Positions 24,174 through 35,753 of a stretch of DNA of 64,000 bases are shown one piece after another. The notes beneath the pieces are model-generated. The model saw nothing but the letters and a program-made list of their open reading frames with translations. It was not told where the DNA came from and ran no database searches. Where the stretch lies: contig NC_053046.1 in the NCBI RefSeq assembly GCF_003473485.1, positions 3,482,001 through 3,546,000 on the forward strand, in the 5' to 3' direction. The position numbers and the translations under genes are program-made. Position 1 is the first letter of the stretch. The number at the start of each line of letters is the position of its first letter. This DNA is from Medicago truncatula. Lineage: Eukaryota > Streptophyta > Magnoliopsida > Fabales > Fabaceae.

Positions 24174-24443
24174 CCTTTTCTTGATATGAGCTCGAGTGTT
24201 GTGAATGCGAGCGGGTTTGTACTGAATACGCCGGGCCACTTTGCTTTTCTGAGGCAGAAATGAGGAGAGTATGAGACTTGGATTTTGATACTTTTTATGA
24301 ATGCAATATGATGCATGATATGCTATATGCCAAAATATGCAATTTTTATATATATTTATTTTATTTTTATTGAAGGACCTATAAAAGCAGTTTTGTAAAC
24401 ATACCAACCTAAACAAATCATAAAAAAAAAAACAAAGTTGATT

Positions 24444-24597
24444 ACAAGATAATTCCCTTTCTAACAACAAAGCCAAGGGATAAACTTTCAAAGAAAAACA
24501 AGATAATTCCCTTTCTAACAACAAAGCCAAGGGATAAACTTTCAAAATAAAACAAGATAATTCCCTTTCTAACAACAAAGCCAAGGGATAGACTCCG
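24444..24597 (-). repeat. 54-bp tandem repeat between ORF1 and gag
   Basis: Nearly three copies of a 54-bp unit beginning ACAAGATAATTCCCTTTCTA start at 24444, 24498 and 24552. The unit is a multiple of three, so the minus-strand frame stays open through it (an 18-residue repeat containing LALLLERELSC). It lies between the ORF1 stop region and the likely gag start. Confidence 0.92.
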
Positions 24598-24654
24598 TAA
24601 CTACACCAAAAAACATCAAAACAAACTGAAAGACTCTCAAGCCTCTGAACCGAG

Positions 24655-26067
24655 CTACTCCTCAAAATCAGAATGCGGCCCATCAAAGAGATCCATACGT
24701 TTCTTCTTCCGCCCGGGAATTTGATCAAGCGCGACATCTTTCTCCTTGATACTCTTTTTCAGCTGGGCGATTATCACATCTTTCTTGTGGCTATCATAAG
24801 CTTCTTGCTCTAGTAGGGCCATCACAGCCTCATATTCCTGATCCTTTTTCTGATACTCCCCTTTCCACTTTTGTACTTCACGTTCCGCCTCAACTAAACG
24901 CTCTTGGTATTCCTTCTCGGTGTCAAAGGTCATAGGTAGGGGTGGTGCTGGAGTGATTGCAGATACAAATCTTGATATCTTGTAAGGCATCCCAATTTGA
25001 ACAGCTCTATCTATCACCCACTGAGTATATGATTCATGAACGGCTCCTGTCTTCCTCCCTAACTGGCTCTTGTCTCTTCTACGAATGGTGTGCCAAGCTC
25101 GCACAACCTGCTCTCTCATGCCTTTACTGTCATCTACGTTGAGGTAATACACATTCTCTAGATAGATGCTGAGCGGCTTCCCTTCCATGGGATATCCGAA
25201 CTGACGTCTGGCAAGCGTAGGATTGTAGCTAATTCCTCCTTCTATACCAAGAAGTGGTACATTGGCAAATTTCCCACAACTGTCAATAATAGTTCCTTTG
25301 TCATAAACCCGATCGTACCACACTACCTCGGTTGGAGTCAGGGACATGAGTCTTTTGGACCAAAGAAGGTTTTCTGGATTGGTGGTGAAGCGAGGAGTTC
25401 GGGGTAAGTGCGAGGTGATCCATCGATATAGCAATTGTGCACAACAAAGGATAGTTCCACGACCAGCCTGGGTGCGCCTATGGATGGAGAGGTAAGTATC
25501 ACCTAATAAGGTAGGGACAGGGTTCCTTGACAAGAAAATTTGAATGGCTTTAATGTCCACAAAGTTGTCGAGGCTAGGGAAGAGTACGAGGCCATAAATA
25601 AGCAAGGCAAGGATGGAGTTAAAGGCATAGGCAACCCCCATTTTGTCAAAGAATGTGGTCCTTTCGTAAAGAAAATCGGTGGAGAAACCCAAAAGTTTTC
25701 CCTTAGTGATGAGATGTGCTTTCACTTCGTCCGTTTCAAGATGGAGAGCTGCGGCAATGGTTGAGTGCTTGGGGATTTCCTCGAGGCCACTGAAAGGTAC
25801 TTTGTCCAACACTGGTAGATTAATCCAACAAGAGTACTCCTCCAAGGTGGGGAGAATCTGGTAATCTTGAAAAGTAAAGCAATGGTAGCCCGGGTCATAG
25901 AACTGAACAAAAGCGTTGAGAAGCCCTTCGTCAATATCTGTCTTAACAACACCCATCAAATTTCCATGTTGCTTGTAGAAATCGTCCATACAAACCACTT
26001 TCTTCCCTAGCTTCCTCAAACTCAAGAGATCTGGCTTCCTGAAACTATACTGCCTAAGGTTCCTCAT
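24655..26067 (-). CDS. Ogre ORF1 protein (DUF7745-like, plant-mobile-domain style)
   Basis: An intact 470-aa frame lies directly after the 5' untranslated region, in the position of the extra ORF1 that marks Ogre elements. The N-terminal half contains FYDPGYHCFTFQDYQILPTL and a later WTIN-like CWINLPVL, the style of the domain shared by Ogre ORF1 and host plant-mobile-domain proteins. The C-terminus (about 380-450) is a charged coiled coil. Its function in the retrotransposon cycle is not known. It starts at the first ATG of the frame. The domain name is from memory and was not searched. Confidence 0.8.
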   Translation of the reverse strand: MRNLRQYSFRKPDLLSLRKLGKKVVCMDDFYKQHGNLMGVVKTDIDEGLLNAFVQFYDPGYHCFTFQDYQILPTLEEYSCWINLPVLDKVPFSGLEEIPKHSTIAAALHLETDEVKAHLITKGKLLGFSTDFLYERTTFFDKMGVAYAFNSILALLIYGLVLFPSLDNFVDIKAIQIFLSRNPVPTLLGDTYLSIHRRTQAGRGTILCCAQLLYRWITSHLPRTPRFTTNPENLLWSKRLMSLTPTEVVWYDRVYDKGTIIDSCGKFANVPLLGIEGGISYNPTLARRQFGYPMEGKPLSIYLENVYYLNVDDSKGMREQVVRAWHTIRRRDKSQLGRKTGAVHESYTQWVIDRAVQIGMPYKISRFVSAITPAPPLPMTFDTEKEYQERLVEAEREVQKWKGEYQKKDQEYEAVMALLEQEAYDSHKKDVIIAQLKKSIKEKDVALDQIPGRKKKRMDLFDGPHSDFEE

Positions 26068-26745
26068 GTCTACAATGTTTACAACAAAGCTTTTATAAGT
26101 CCTTCAAAAAAAAATGATGAATGGAAAAAATATTTATGGATGGATGCATGTATGCATGATGAGGTTAAATTCATATGTTGGAGTCAAAGGGTAATAACGC
26201 CATTTGGTAAGGACTAAGGTTTTTTAGATTGCACTTGTAACAAGGGTTCTACCAAGTTCCCAAAGTCTTTAACCACTTCCGAATATTTATCGGGTGACGG
26301 GAGTACTCCCATTCCAATTATATTCGTCGGAAAGTCTCGTTTGGGTGTAGTATCGCGTATCAACTAATTCAAGAGTACTCTCGATTAGCCACCGCACTAC
26401 GTTCCTAAAAGGCCAAGATGGGTTACAGGTGACTAAAGGTCCTCAACTTCAAAGGTCACTTGAAAATAGCATGCCAAACATGAGTACTCACGTTGACAAC
26501 ATATACTTCCAAGATCCCTCCGTTGAGTGGGGTTATCACATGTGCCAATACCGAAGAGTACTCTTGGCATGGAACTATGATTATACCACCGTCCTATCTT
26601 AAGTTTCCCTCAAGCTCGGGTGTAGAGCTTATCGCACCACTCACGTAATAAAGCAAACATGTAAGCAAAATATTTACAAAGCATAAACAAATAATAAAGC
26701 ACAAAATAAAGAAAGTGAGGTGGGTTTAACCCGCATAGGATCTAA
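26068..26745 (-). other. 5' untranslated leader of the Ogre/Tat element
   Basis: A 680-bp non-coding leader between the primer binding site and ORF1. It carries four exact copies of the palindromic octamer GAGTACTC (26301, 26373, 26482 and 26556). No ORF of note was seen. Confidence 0.7.
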
Positions 26746-26764
26746 GTCCCCAGTGAAGTCGCCA
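26746..26764 (-). other. primer binding site, probably tRNA-Arg
   Basis: Four bases after the end of the 5' LTR the minus strand reads TGGCGACTTCACTGGGGAC. The TGG start pairs with a tRNA CCA end and the sequence resembles the tRNA-Arg sites reported for Ogre elements. The exact isoacceptor was not checked. Confidence 0.75.
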
Positions 26765-26768
26765 TTTC

Positions 26769-29589
26769 TGTGCTCGCGATTTTCGGATATCAAACCATTT
26801 AATTGATTTGAATCGTCAATCTTTGAACTCTCGATTTTTATTCTTGGGAAGGGAAAAAATGAGTAAAAACCCTTATCGAGACTTTGGATTCGGGGGTTGG
26901 TTATGCGAAGGGAAGGTGCTAGCACCCTAAGCATCTACGGTATTCCGTAGGAACCTCTTACCTAGATTATCTTGTGCTAAGCTACTTGTTTATTTGAAAA
27001 AATTATTGCCTAATGTCTAAGTGAAAGAATGGAGGGAGAAGAAGTATGTTTTTGGTTATTTTTATTTGATTTGGAAGGACGAGTCCTCTGCCTACGTACC
27101 CTTTTTGGGGAAGGGATCAAAACCGACGTAGTTCCACTCAAAAATTTCTTTGGTGGGTTAGGTTGATTTTAAGATTTTTTGAAAATGGGTTTTAAGAAGA
27201 GAAAGAGGCCTCAAGGCATGAGATAAGAAAACAAGTGAGGTTGATTGATTTTAAATTTTGAAAATGATTGAAGTTGAATTAAAATTGATTGAGAATTTGA
27301 TTAAGAAAATAAAGGAAAACAGTTATTAAGAAAATAATTTTTGAAGTTTTGCATATTTGACTTTTTTGAGAAAATGATTTTTCTAAACTAACAGTAAAAA
27401 CTAACGTAACGTCGTAAAAACTAACGGAAAGCGGTAAATAAAATGTGGTAGTGTCGGTGCATGTGTCGGTGCTTGTGTTACCTACATTATTACATCAATT
27501 CCTAAATACAACCCTAAGGCCTTTATGCCAAAATAAAATGCAAGAAATAAAATTACATCAATTCCCTATTTATACATACTAAGTCAATGACAAAATAAAA
27601 TAATGAGAAAATTAAATATGCATGCTATGATTTAAGACAAAAATTAAATGGTTAGTGATCACAAGGAATATTATGATGAATGGGACATAAGAAATAATAA
27701 GCAAGAATTAAGATAATAAAAAATTTAAGATCATCATATAAGAAATAAAAAAAAACCAATTAAAAGGGAAAAAAAGGATGGATTTTTAACAATGATAGAA
27801 AAATTAAAAATAGTGAGAAAAACATTTTTTGGAATTTTTTTCTAAACATAAAAATGTCAAAAAGAAAAAAAACAGCATTTAAAAAGTAAAAACAATAACA
27901 AATAAAAATAAAAAAACAAATTGGCTCAGCAGGATTAATTCTGGACCATTGGATTAAATCAATGGTCCAAGTTCAAACCCCTGGATTCATCATAGCCATA
28001 GGATCTAAGATCCAACGGTCACAAAAACAACATAGAAACAAAGGGATTATACTGAAAACACAGTGACCGTCAGATCAACGATCTGATGGTCCAAACAGAA
28101 ACCACACTATACTCACGCAGAAAGAAAATCCACTTGATCCAAAATCAAGATACACAGGAGCCCTCAGATCAAGGAATGATCCAGATCCAAAGGCTGTAAC
28201 GCGATGGAGCACTGAATTGCAGTATGCGCATGTGCACAAGATCAAACCAAAAAAGAAGCACTATAAAAAGGTTTTAACAAAAAAAAAAAAAACACAAATC
28301 ACACAAATCCTCTCTCTAAAAAAAAACTAGAGAGAGAAGCTCCCCCTTCTCTCTACAAAGCTCGCCGGAGAAGAAGGTGGGGGAGGGGCGGCCGGAGCTG
28401 CTCCGGCGTGGTGGCCGGCCGGAGCGCCGCCGCGCCGGAGTTTTTTTTTGCTTTTTTTTTTTCGAAATTTTTACATCAAAATACTCCTCTTCCCTTCCTC
28501 TACTCGAATCTAAACTCAAAATTTCGAAAACATGCACCAAAAATCCTAGATCTACAAATGAAGATATGAAAATTTTACCTCTTTTTCCGGTGCGGTTCCG
28601 TTTGCGTTTCCGGTTCACCTCCTTTCCTAGCTTTTCCGGTTCGGCCTCCTCCTCTTTTCCGGTTCGATTGGCTCCTTGCTCCGGTTCGCCTCCTCTCCTA
28701 GCTTTTGCTACGGTCCGGTTCGGTTTTGGCTTGTTTGGGATGATGATGATTTGTGGTTGTATGAATGGTTTGAGGTTGTTGTTTAAGTCTTGTGTTGCTG
28801 GATTTTGATGAATCTATGAATGTTCTTCATGAGTTCATGTTATTTCTTTGTAATTTTAGTGTTTGATCTGAAAAAGGGTTGGAAAAGTAGGAAATGAGTG
28901 TTTGTGTGGTTTGGGGGACTGATTTGACTCTGACGTGAACAGTGATTTTTTCTGGCCCATTTCCCAATGATTGATAGGGTTTTTATAGTGACAAACTAGG
29001 GTTTCTCTGGTACAAACAAATGACCAAAATGCCCCTGCAGCTGAGACTTGGAGAAAAAGATTTGACAAAAGGATAAATAAATAAAAACAAAATGAATAAT
29101 AAAAAGAATAAAAAATAAAATAAAAAAAAAAGAAAAGATAGAGTCACGTGAGTGACTTTGATTTTTTTTTTAAAATAAAAATAAAAAAATAAAAAAAAAT
29201 ATAATAATAATAAATAAACTAAACTAAAAAAAGAAAAATAAAAAAAGTCCCTTCGGAATCTGACATGAGGTACTTCAAAGTATCCTCCCTGCCGAAATTT
29301 TGTTTGAAATGATTAATAAAAAAAACGCCTTTTAAAATGCGATCAGGCCTTCTCTTTTTTGACGTGATCGTTACGATAAAAAAAACTATGCGTCGTAAAA
29401 ATGAAAGTGAGACGTTTTTAAACGTCGTGAAACGCGAACGTTGATTTAACGTAAAAAAAAACTTTTTTGAATGACTAAAGACAAAAAAAACACGAACTTT
29501 AAATGGTAAAAACAACGAAAAAAAGGGAACGTGAACAATTTTAAAATACGGACAAGAGGTTTTAAACGGTCCAAAATTGGGGTATGACA
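26769..29589 (-). repeat. 5' LTR of the Ogre/Tat element
   Basis: This 2,821-bp LTR is the promoter-bearing copy. It ends GCGAGCACA at 26769 on the minus strand. The TATA context CACTATAAAAACCC lies near 28980-28988. A GC-rich block (near 28370-28440) and a plus-strand TATAAAAAGG followed by a CT-rich leader also occur. Confidence 0.95.
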
Positions 29590-29594
29590 CACTT
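29590..29594. repeat. right target-site duplication of the Ogre/Tat element
   Basis: CACTT follows the right LTR and matches the five bases before the left LTR. Confidence 0.95.
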
Positions 29595-31937
29595 TTTTGA
29601 CTTTTGAAGAATTGATTACACAATTTCAATACAAAAGCATATTTGTTTCTTTAACCAGTGTCCCGGAGACATCAATTAACATTTTATTTTTTTAAGGAAA
29701 ATGTTAACTTGTGCCTTAAGGACACAAGATAAGGATCTAAAAATGGAATTAAAAAATAAATGTTGTATTAAAAAGATAAATTTTTAAGTTTTTAAGATTA
29801 TGAATGCACAATTTTCAAGATCAAATTTTTATATTTAGTTTTTTATTTTGTGCCCTTATGACAAGTTGGCAAGACCCTTTTTTCAAAAGTCTTCCCCTCC
29901 CCTCCTAAACTCCTAACAGAACCTTAAAGCATTGAACCTTAAAGCATTGTTCATCTTTTATGTAATATTGCTCCTCCTCCTTTTCCAATACAAGAGAGTA
30001 CACGTGTAGAAAATGTTTCCACTAGTATGAATTTTCCAAATGTTGCACTGCATCCAGGCCGTTTCTGAAATGTTTGTGGCCTAGGATCAACCTATAATTT
30101 GAACCCTAAATAATGAGTATGTAAAAAATTTAAATGTCCAAAACAGTGAAAATAATTTGCTTAAAGAATATATTTTTACTACGTTAGAAATTATCTAACA
30201 AAAACATCAAGTTTTAAAGTGAAATATTGAATTCTTGATTTAATATTCAAATGCTCATACAAAACAAACAATTTATACGACCATTTTTAAATGCAAAGTC
30301 ACTAATAATTGTGTTTACAACAATATTTTTCTCAATACATAAAATGGCTAGATCATTAAACTTTTCTTAACATAGTCATATGTGTAAGCATTTGTACTTT
30401 GCCGTTTTATGCTATTAACATGGTTGTTGTGAGCCTGTTCACATATTCATCATTTTTGTTTTTAGCGAATTTGCATTATATCGATGTACTCTATCAATTT
30501 GAACGAATAAATATATTTTATTTTGTCAAAAAAAATTTTTAACTTTTCTTAACATTATGATCTCAAATAATTTTTCAATAATTTTAACTTCGAAAAACTT
30601 CTTTTGCAGGTGTCACATTCATTGACATAGTTAAATAAATTTTTTGGGCCTAATGAACCTCTCGTTTTTTTGTAGGGGCCAAATTTTATAACGGTTGCCC
30701 TACTCGTTTTGCCTCGGATACCTCGAGTGATACATGCACCTTTTTTTGGAGCATTTCCAAGAGACGATGGAAAGGAAATCTAGGTTTTTTGACGATATAA
30801 TACCAAAGACCTGACATTGCATGGTAGAGCTCTTACGAAGGCTATTTATGGTGTGTGAAGAACACCATATTTTAGAAGATAAGAAACTATAGTTTTCAAA
30901 GAAAAATAGTGCGTAGCTATATAAATACAAAATAGTGAAGCGTACATAACTTTTTGGAATTTGCATCTTTGCTTCGAGAAAACCCAAGCTCCAACTGCAA
31001 AATCAAAACTATGGTCTCTCTGTTTAGGATTGACATTAGTCTTGTTTCTATTTTGATTATGTTTCAGATGATATTTTAGTATAATTTTTATATTTTTTTC
31101 AAAATAACTTTCAATGTTCTAATAAATTAAATGCACTCTTTTTAAAGTTCGTTACAATCCAAAAAACTAGAAAGTTGTAAACTAATGTCTTCAAGTTTCC
31201 AATGCACAAGAAAACTATGACTAATACATATATCTTCAAGACGGTGAATAGGAAAAAAAAATCAAAATATACTATCAATCCAAAAAATAGTTCTTATATT
31301 TTTTTGGATTAATAATATATCTTGATTAACAGTTCCCTTGAGTATGTCATAATGACATAGTGTAACGTCCCTTTCTGACCCTAATATAATTAGTCACTTA
31401 AATTAAATAAGTTCGTTCTCATTATATCATAAAATTAAATAAGACCCCAATTAGATAGTTAGATGCACGGCATAGTGCGAAAACTTTGACGCATGACATG
31501 AGCACGATAAAAGGTGGAAATACATTTATATTTTTTAAATAAATAAAAGTAGAACATGACTAACATCACAATAAAATCCAACGGCTGGTAAGCATTCCTT
31601 AATTTTCGTCGTCTCCCCATCGCACCATTTATCTCTTTCCTTAACAAAATCGTCTAAACTAATACCATCACCAATTAATCATAAGCAAATTATTTTGATG
31701 TTGAATTATGATAAAATATCTTAGTACAAACATAGAATGACATATCTGAATCTTATAATTATGTTAAAATAGAAGAAATATGACCAAATTTACACTATGT
31801 ACACGACAATATTGGTGTCCTTGTAAACGAACAATCAATGACTACATATTCATGTGTTACGTAAAGATATATACTAATAACATACAAAAACCAATGATTT
31901 AATTTACATGTTACATAAAATACGTGATCATGAGTTG
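29595..31937. other. intergenic region, old repeats
   Basis: No gene was recognised. About 30056-30708 looks like a decayed hAT-type MITE (CAGGCCGTTTCTGAAATG at the left; AACGGTTGCCCTA at the right), but without matching target duplications. 29655-29740 holds a short GTGTCC/GGACAC palindromic repeat. From about 31800 degenerate copies of the motif that makes up the following direct repeat appear (CAATCAATGACTACATATTC). Confidence 0.45.
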
Positions 31938-32665
31938 CAAAAGATATAATGAACAGCAACTTAAAACAAAGCCAATTTTTCATGTGTTACATGAAATATG
32001 CTTGTGTGATACATGAGAATGTAGTTGAAGAACAATCAACAACCAATATCATTGTGTGTTACATAAAATATGATCATGTTTACATGAAGATGTAGATGAA
32101 CAACATCCAATGACTCAGTGGCGGAGCCAGGAATTTTAACTAGTGGAGGCACAATTGTTCTTTATGATTTGCCTTTTTTTGTTAAATATTGAATGATTTT
32201 CTCATTTGACAAGGACCATTTGAAAAAAGTATCCTAATTTTTTCTCCATCACTTGGATGATAATCGGAAAGTCTTGGTTTCAACCCATGATCATTAGAAA
32301 GCTTTTCCAAATCCAATTCTTTTTTTTTTTTTTTAAAAGATGGACCCAATTTCATACTTCTACATTCATCTAATGCTTGAGGATTAATTGTTGATTATTG
32401 CTCTAAACTTGACTTTTTTGAGATATTTCTCCATTGTATATAATTTACTGCTAGAAATAACAAGTTTATTGATCACAATCAACTATAAAACACTACTTTT
32501 TCTTATAACTACCCTATAAACACTACTCATTACATAAAAATCATAGGAAATCAATCATAAAAAGGACATAAAAATATCAACATAAACACTTAAAGCAATA
32601 AAATAGTCGTAAAGTTCAAGATTGTTGAATATCAACATAAATTCAATATCATAAAGGTAATAATA

Positions 32666-32760
32666 TTATATGCAGGGGTCGGGGTTCGAACCCTGGACAC
32701 CCCACTTCTCTACATTTATTAAAATGTGTGAACTCTATTAACTAGACTATTTGACAAATA
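32666..32760 (+). mobile_element. 5'-truncated tRNA-derived SINE fragment
   Basis: Contains ATGCAGGGGTCGGGGTTCGA with the box-B core GGTTCGAACCC, then GACACCCCACTTCTC and an AT-rich tail. The same family is seen more completely, on the minus strand, at 50640-50768. No box A was found upstream. Confidence 0.6.
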
Positions 32761-32774
32761 AAAAATTAATAATA

Positions 32775-33068
32775 CTCCATCCGTCCCTAATTATAAGACC
32801 CTTTTGCTAAAATCACGGGAATTAAGAAAGCGGATATTTGTATTAAAGTTGTTTGTAATCACTATTGTTTTTACAATATTATCCTTAAGAGAGAGAGTTA
32901 GTTTATGTTTTCCATATGCTACTTATTGCTGATTGAAGAAAAAGATGTATAATAAATAGGGGCATGTATGTAAAGAAATAATTAATGTAGTTGGAAATAA
33001 CAAAGGGGTCTTATAAAAAGGGACAAAAAAATTTCTCAAAAGGGTCTTATAATTAGGAACGGAGGGAG
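32775..33068. mobile_element. Stowaway MITE
   Basis: A 294-bp element starting CTCCATCCGTCCCTAATTAT and ending with the inverse ATTAGGAACGGAGGGAG, flanked by TA on both sides. This is the classical Stowaway (Tc1/mariner) terminal sequence. It lies inside the outer hAT element. Confidence 0.9.
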
Positions 33069-33239
33069 TAGATGTTAACCATCATTACAATAATAAACAA
33101 ATAATGAAATAAATAAGGTTAAAATCATAAATTAAAAAGTTGATGCGGTTGATTTTTTTTATCAATGAAACAAGGATGAAGGGCTTTATTTTGTTCACTA
33201 AGAAGAGAAAGAATTTTGCATGGGTGGGGTGGTTGTGTG

Positions 33240-34070
33240 CAGCGGCGAAACTAGCATAAATTTTATGCAGGGGCCAAATTTAAAAAAAAAATAAAAAATA
33301 TATATATATATATATATTTAAAATCAACATATTAAATTTAAAGAAAAATTTAATTATAGTCTAATAAATTATAACTTTTTAAGTTTCGTTACTACAAAAA
33401 AGTTATTCAATCCTTGCCTAAACAATGAGTGTTTTTGGTCATTTAATCTTGATAAGAGCAAATTAAGGATTAAAATTAAATAAACTATTAGGAACTTAAC
33501 TTAAAAATCGAGAATGTTCTATAGACTAAAACCAAATTTAACCCTAAACTTAACTAATATGTTAAAAAAAAACACAATAATTTTTACTTACATGAAATGT
33601 AAATAAAAGCAATAACAAAGAAAATAAAAATTGACAATAACTATTTAAAAAAGTTGGGCTCAACACGTTTTAAAAAGTTAATTTTCTTCAGAATTGATTG
33701 CATACTAAATAGACTAATATTGTCTTTTTCAATGTAAACAAATAAGTTATTTGAAAAAAGAAAAAAAAACTCATTATATGTTTAATTTGTTTCACTATTG
33801 TTTTCACAATTTTTATTCTTCCAAAAGTTTTCTCCGAATTTGTTATTGAGACCGAAAATGTTGAACTAATACAAATAAATCTATCAATATCCCGTAGTAA
33901 TTTCTTAAATTTCTTATTTATGTTAATTTTTAACAAATAAATTTATTTGGGGTAGCTAAATATTTTTTATTTGGGGTAGCTAAATATAAAAACATACCAA
34001 CATATTCAAGAATAATACTTTTTTTGGGGTAGCCATGGCTACCTCATGCTAATGAAGGGAACCGCCCCTG
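33240..34070 (-). mobile_element. second hAT element nested in the first
   Basis: An 831-bp insertion beginning CAGCGGCG and ending CCGCCCCTG, with the 8-bp duplication GTTGTGTG on both sides (33232-33239 and 34071-34078). It lies wholly inside the 32116-34256 element. It contains a decayed transposase fragment and a TA-rich microsatellite near 33298-33318. Confidence 0.9.
33688..33936 (-). pseudogene. decayed hAT transposase C-terminal fragment
   Basis: The minus-strand frame contains ITNSEKTFGRIKIVKTIVKQ, which resembles the ERxFSxxKxIKTxLR signature of the hAT dimerisation domain. The rest of the transposase is missing and the C-terminal part runs into low-complexity Phe. It lies within the nested hAT element, consistent with its origin. 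Similarity was judged by eye. Confidence 0.45.
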
Positions 34071-35516
34071 GTTGTGTGTGACATATGGGGGGCTTTGTTT
34101 ATTGATTAAAAAAGCTTAAAAAATATGAAAGAGAGAAAGGGTTGGTTTCGTCATAGTAGGTGGGGGTTTGACTATCAATATATGTATATGTAGTATGTAT
34201 ATATAAAAGTAGTGCAGGCAGGAGCCTACATAACCTTGTGTGTGACTCCGCCACTACAATGACTATATTTTAATGTGTTACATCTAATATTCTCATTTAT
34301 CACATAAAAATGTAGATGACATCCAATGACTTGCAACATGCATACTCGTGTATTACCTGAAATATAATAATGATTTACGTGAAAATATGGAGGAAGAATG
34401 GACAAAAAACATCATAAGAGACATTAAAATATTCACTCAAGGAGAAGAATGAATATGTATGTTAAAATCCGACTAAATGCCATAACCAATAAATGTTTCT
34501 ACCTTTGTAAAAAAAATGATGTTTCTATCATGAAGTTCACAAAGTACAAAGATATTGAAGCTGGCAAATAAGAGATAAATTCAAGTCAAATCAATGAATA
34601 ATAATTAGGTTTAGATGCACTTTTAATCTCCATATATAAATTCCTTCAAAAAAAAAATCTCCATATATAAATATTTTTAATTTTTATTCTTTTTCTAAAA
34701 CTAACTTTTTGATCTTCTATTAAGAAAGTCAATTTTTTTTTGTTCCCTACTAGTTTTAATGATGTGGCGTCTTCATTAATGACGTGGTACTATGTGGCAT
34801 GAGTGTGTTGGAAAAAAAATTGTGTCACTATTGTTGCATTTAATATTATTATTTATTTTACATATAAATTAAAAAAATAATTATTAATTTTTTGAACAAA
34901 AGTTCATTTCAAGCACATCAAAACAACAAATTCATGCACAACCTTAAATAAAGTAACTCAATCCAAAACTTTATTAAAGTAAATCCCATCACAAATCTTC
35001 CCAACATTAGCACCCACACCAATAAAAACCCATTCATTCCTTCACCTTAGCCTTCTCACTAACCTCTTGAATAGCCATAGTTACAGAGATATCAATTTCA
35101 ATGAGATTTAAATTTTGGGTCTCTTGAAAGTATCAATTTTGAAGATGGGAGTAGCTATAAAATTCAAGGGATTGCAAATAAGATCTATTGATTGTTGATT
35201 GGGTTTATGTGTTATTATCTCACTCACACAAACTTTCAATCTTTGCTTTATAAGTCAACTCTCTTCTTCCCTGTAATCTAACAATCATATGATTTTGAGA
35301 TACAATAATTTCTTTTCACTGTTCAACTTATATTTTAGACTATGATTCAATTTTCTTGTTGTAGTGTGGTTATTTTTGTTTTTTTAATCGATTTTTAATA
35401 TTTTAATACGTCAATAAAATAAATTACAACAATAATGGTTTGAAAAATATTTTATCCAACTCAATTTAGACAATCAAAGAATCTAAAATACATCACTTAA
35501 GAGGGTAAGAGAGAGA

Positions 35517-35753
35517 GATGATTTTCTATTCAAGTATACATTTATGCAATCAATGAGGTTGTAGCTAATACTTTGTATAACTTTCACCTTTGTGGTTCAA
35601 GTAAGATACGAATAATACTTTGTAAATTTTTACCTTTGTAGTTCAAGAAAGAAAGATACGAACAGTGCTTCAAGAGGGGACTGGTGGTAGCTAGGTAGGA
35701 ACCATAATTTATTTTTGTTAAAACGGTTTCATAGTTTAAAAATTAGATGTTAA

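Larger units (their letters stand above)
12003..29589 (-). mobile_element. complete Ogre/Tat Ty3-gypsy retrotransposon
   Basis: A 17,587-bp element in minus orientation with 2.82-kb LTRs, target duplication CACTT on both sides, a primer binding site, polypurine tract, ORF1, gag-pro, pol with a second RNase H domain, and a spliceable intron between gag-pro and pol. ORF1 upstream of gag, the extra RNase H, the intron and 3' tandem repeats together define the Ogre/Tat group. All three reading frames are open over their expected length. The LTRs differ only in A-run lengths in the stretches I compared, so insertion was probably recent. Similarity to a named Medicago Ogre family was not tested. 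Confidence 0.95.
32116..34256. mobile_element. hAT element, nested host of further insertions
   Basis: Begins CAGTGGCGGAGCC and ends ACTCCGCCACTA, an 11-bp inverted repeat with a mismatch at the outermost base. It is flanked by the 8-bp duplication CAATGACT (32108-32115 and 34257-34264). The paralogous repeat at about 37454-37461 has the same site with one CAATGACT and no insertion. The element has no intact transposase and contains a truncated SINE, a Stowaway MITE and a second hAT element. Confidence 0.93.
31938..35459. repeat. direct repeat copy 1 (split by a hAT element)
   Basis: Starts CAAAAGATATAATGAAC and ends AAATATTTTATCCAA, matching 37281-38606 over its length apart from small differences. 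Without the 2,141-bp hAT element and one 8-bp target duplication it is about 1.37 kb. The first part is itself made of degenerate 70-90 bp units with TGTGTTACAT(A/G)AAATATG and AACAACATCCAATGACT. The two copies enclose 1.8 kb of gene fragments. They lack obvious TG...CA ends, so they are not clearly LTRs. Confidence 0.85.

Noticed and set aside
24174-24737. Upstream extension of the gag frame
   Set aside because: It reads through the 54-bp repeats and the end of ORF1 in another frame; the coiled-coil Met at 24173 is the better start.
30056-30708. hAT MITE with AGGCCGTTTCTGAAATG end
   Set aside because: Ends look related but no 8-bp duplication and weak pairing; mentioned only within the intergenic note.
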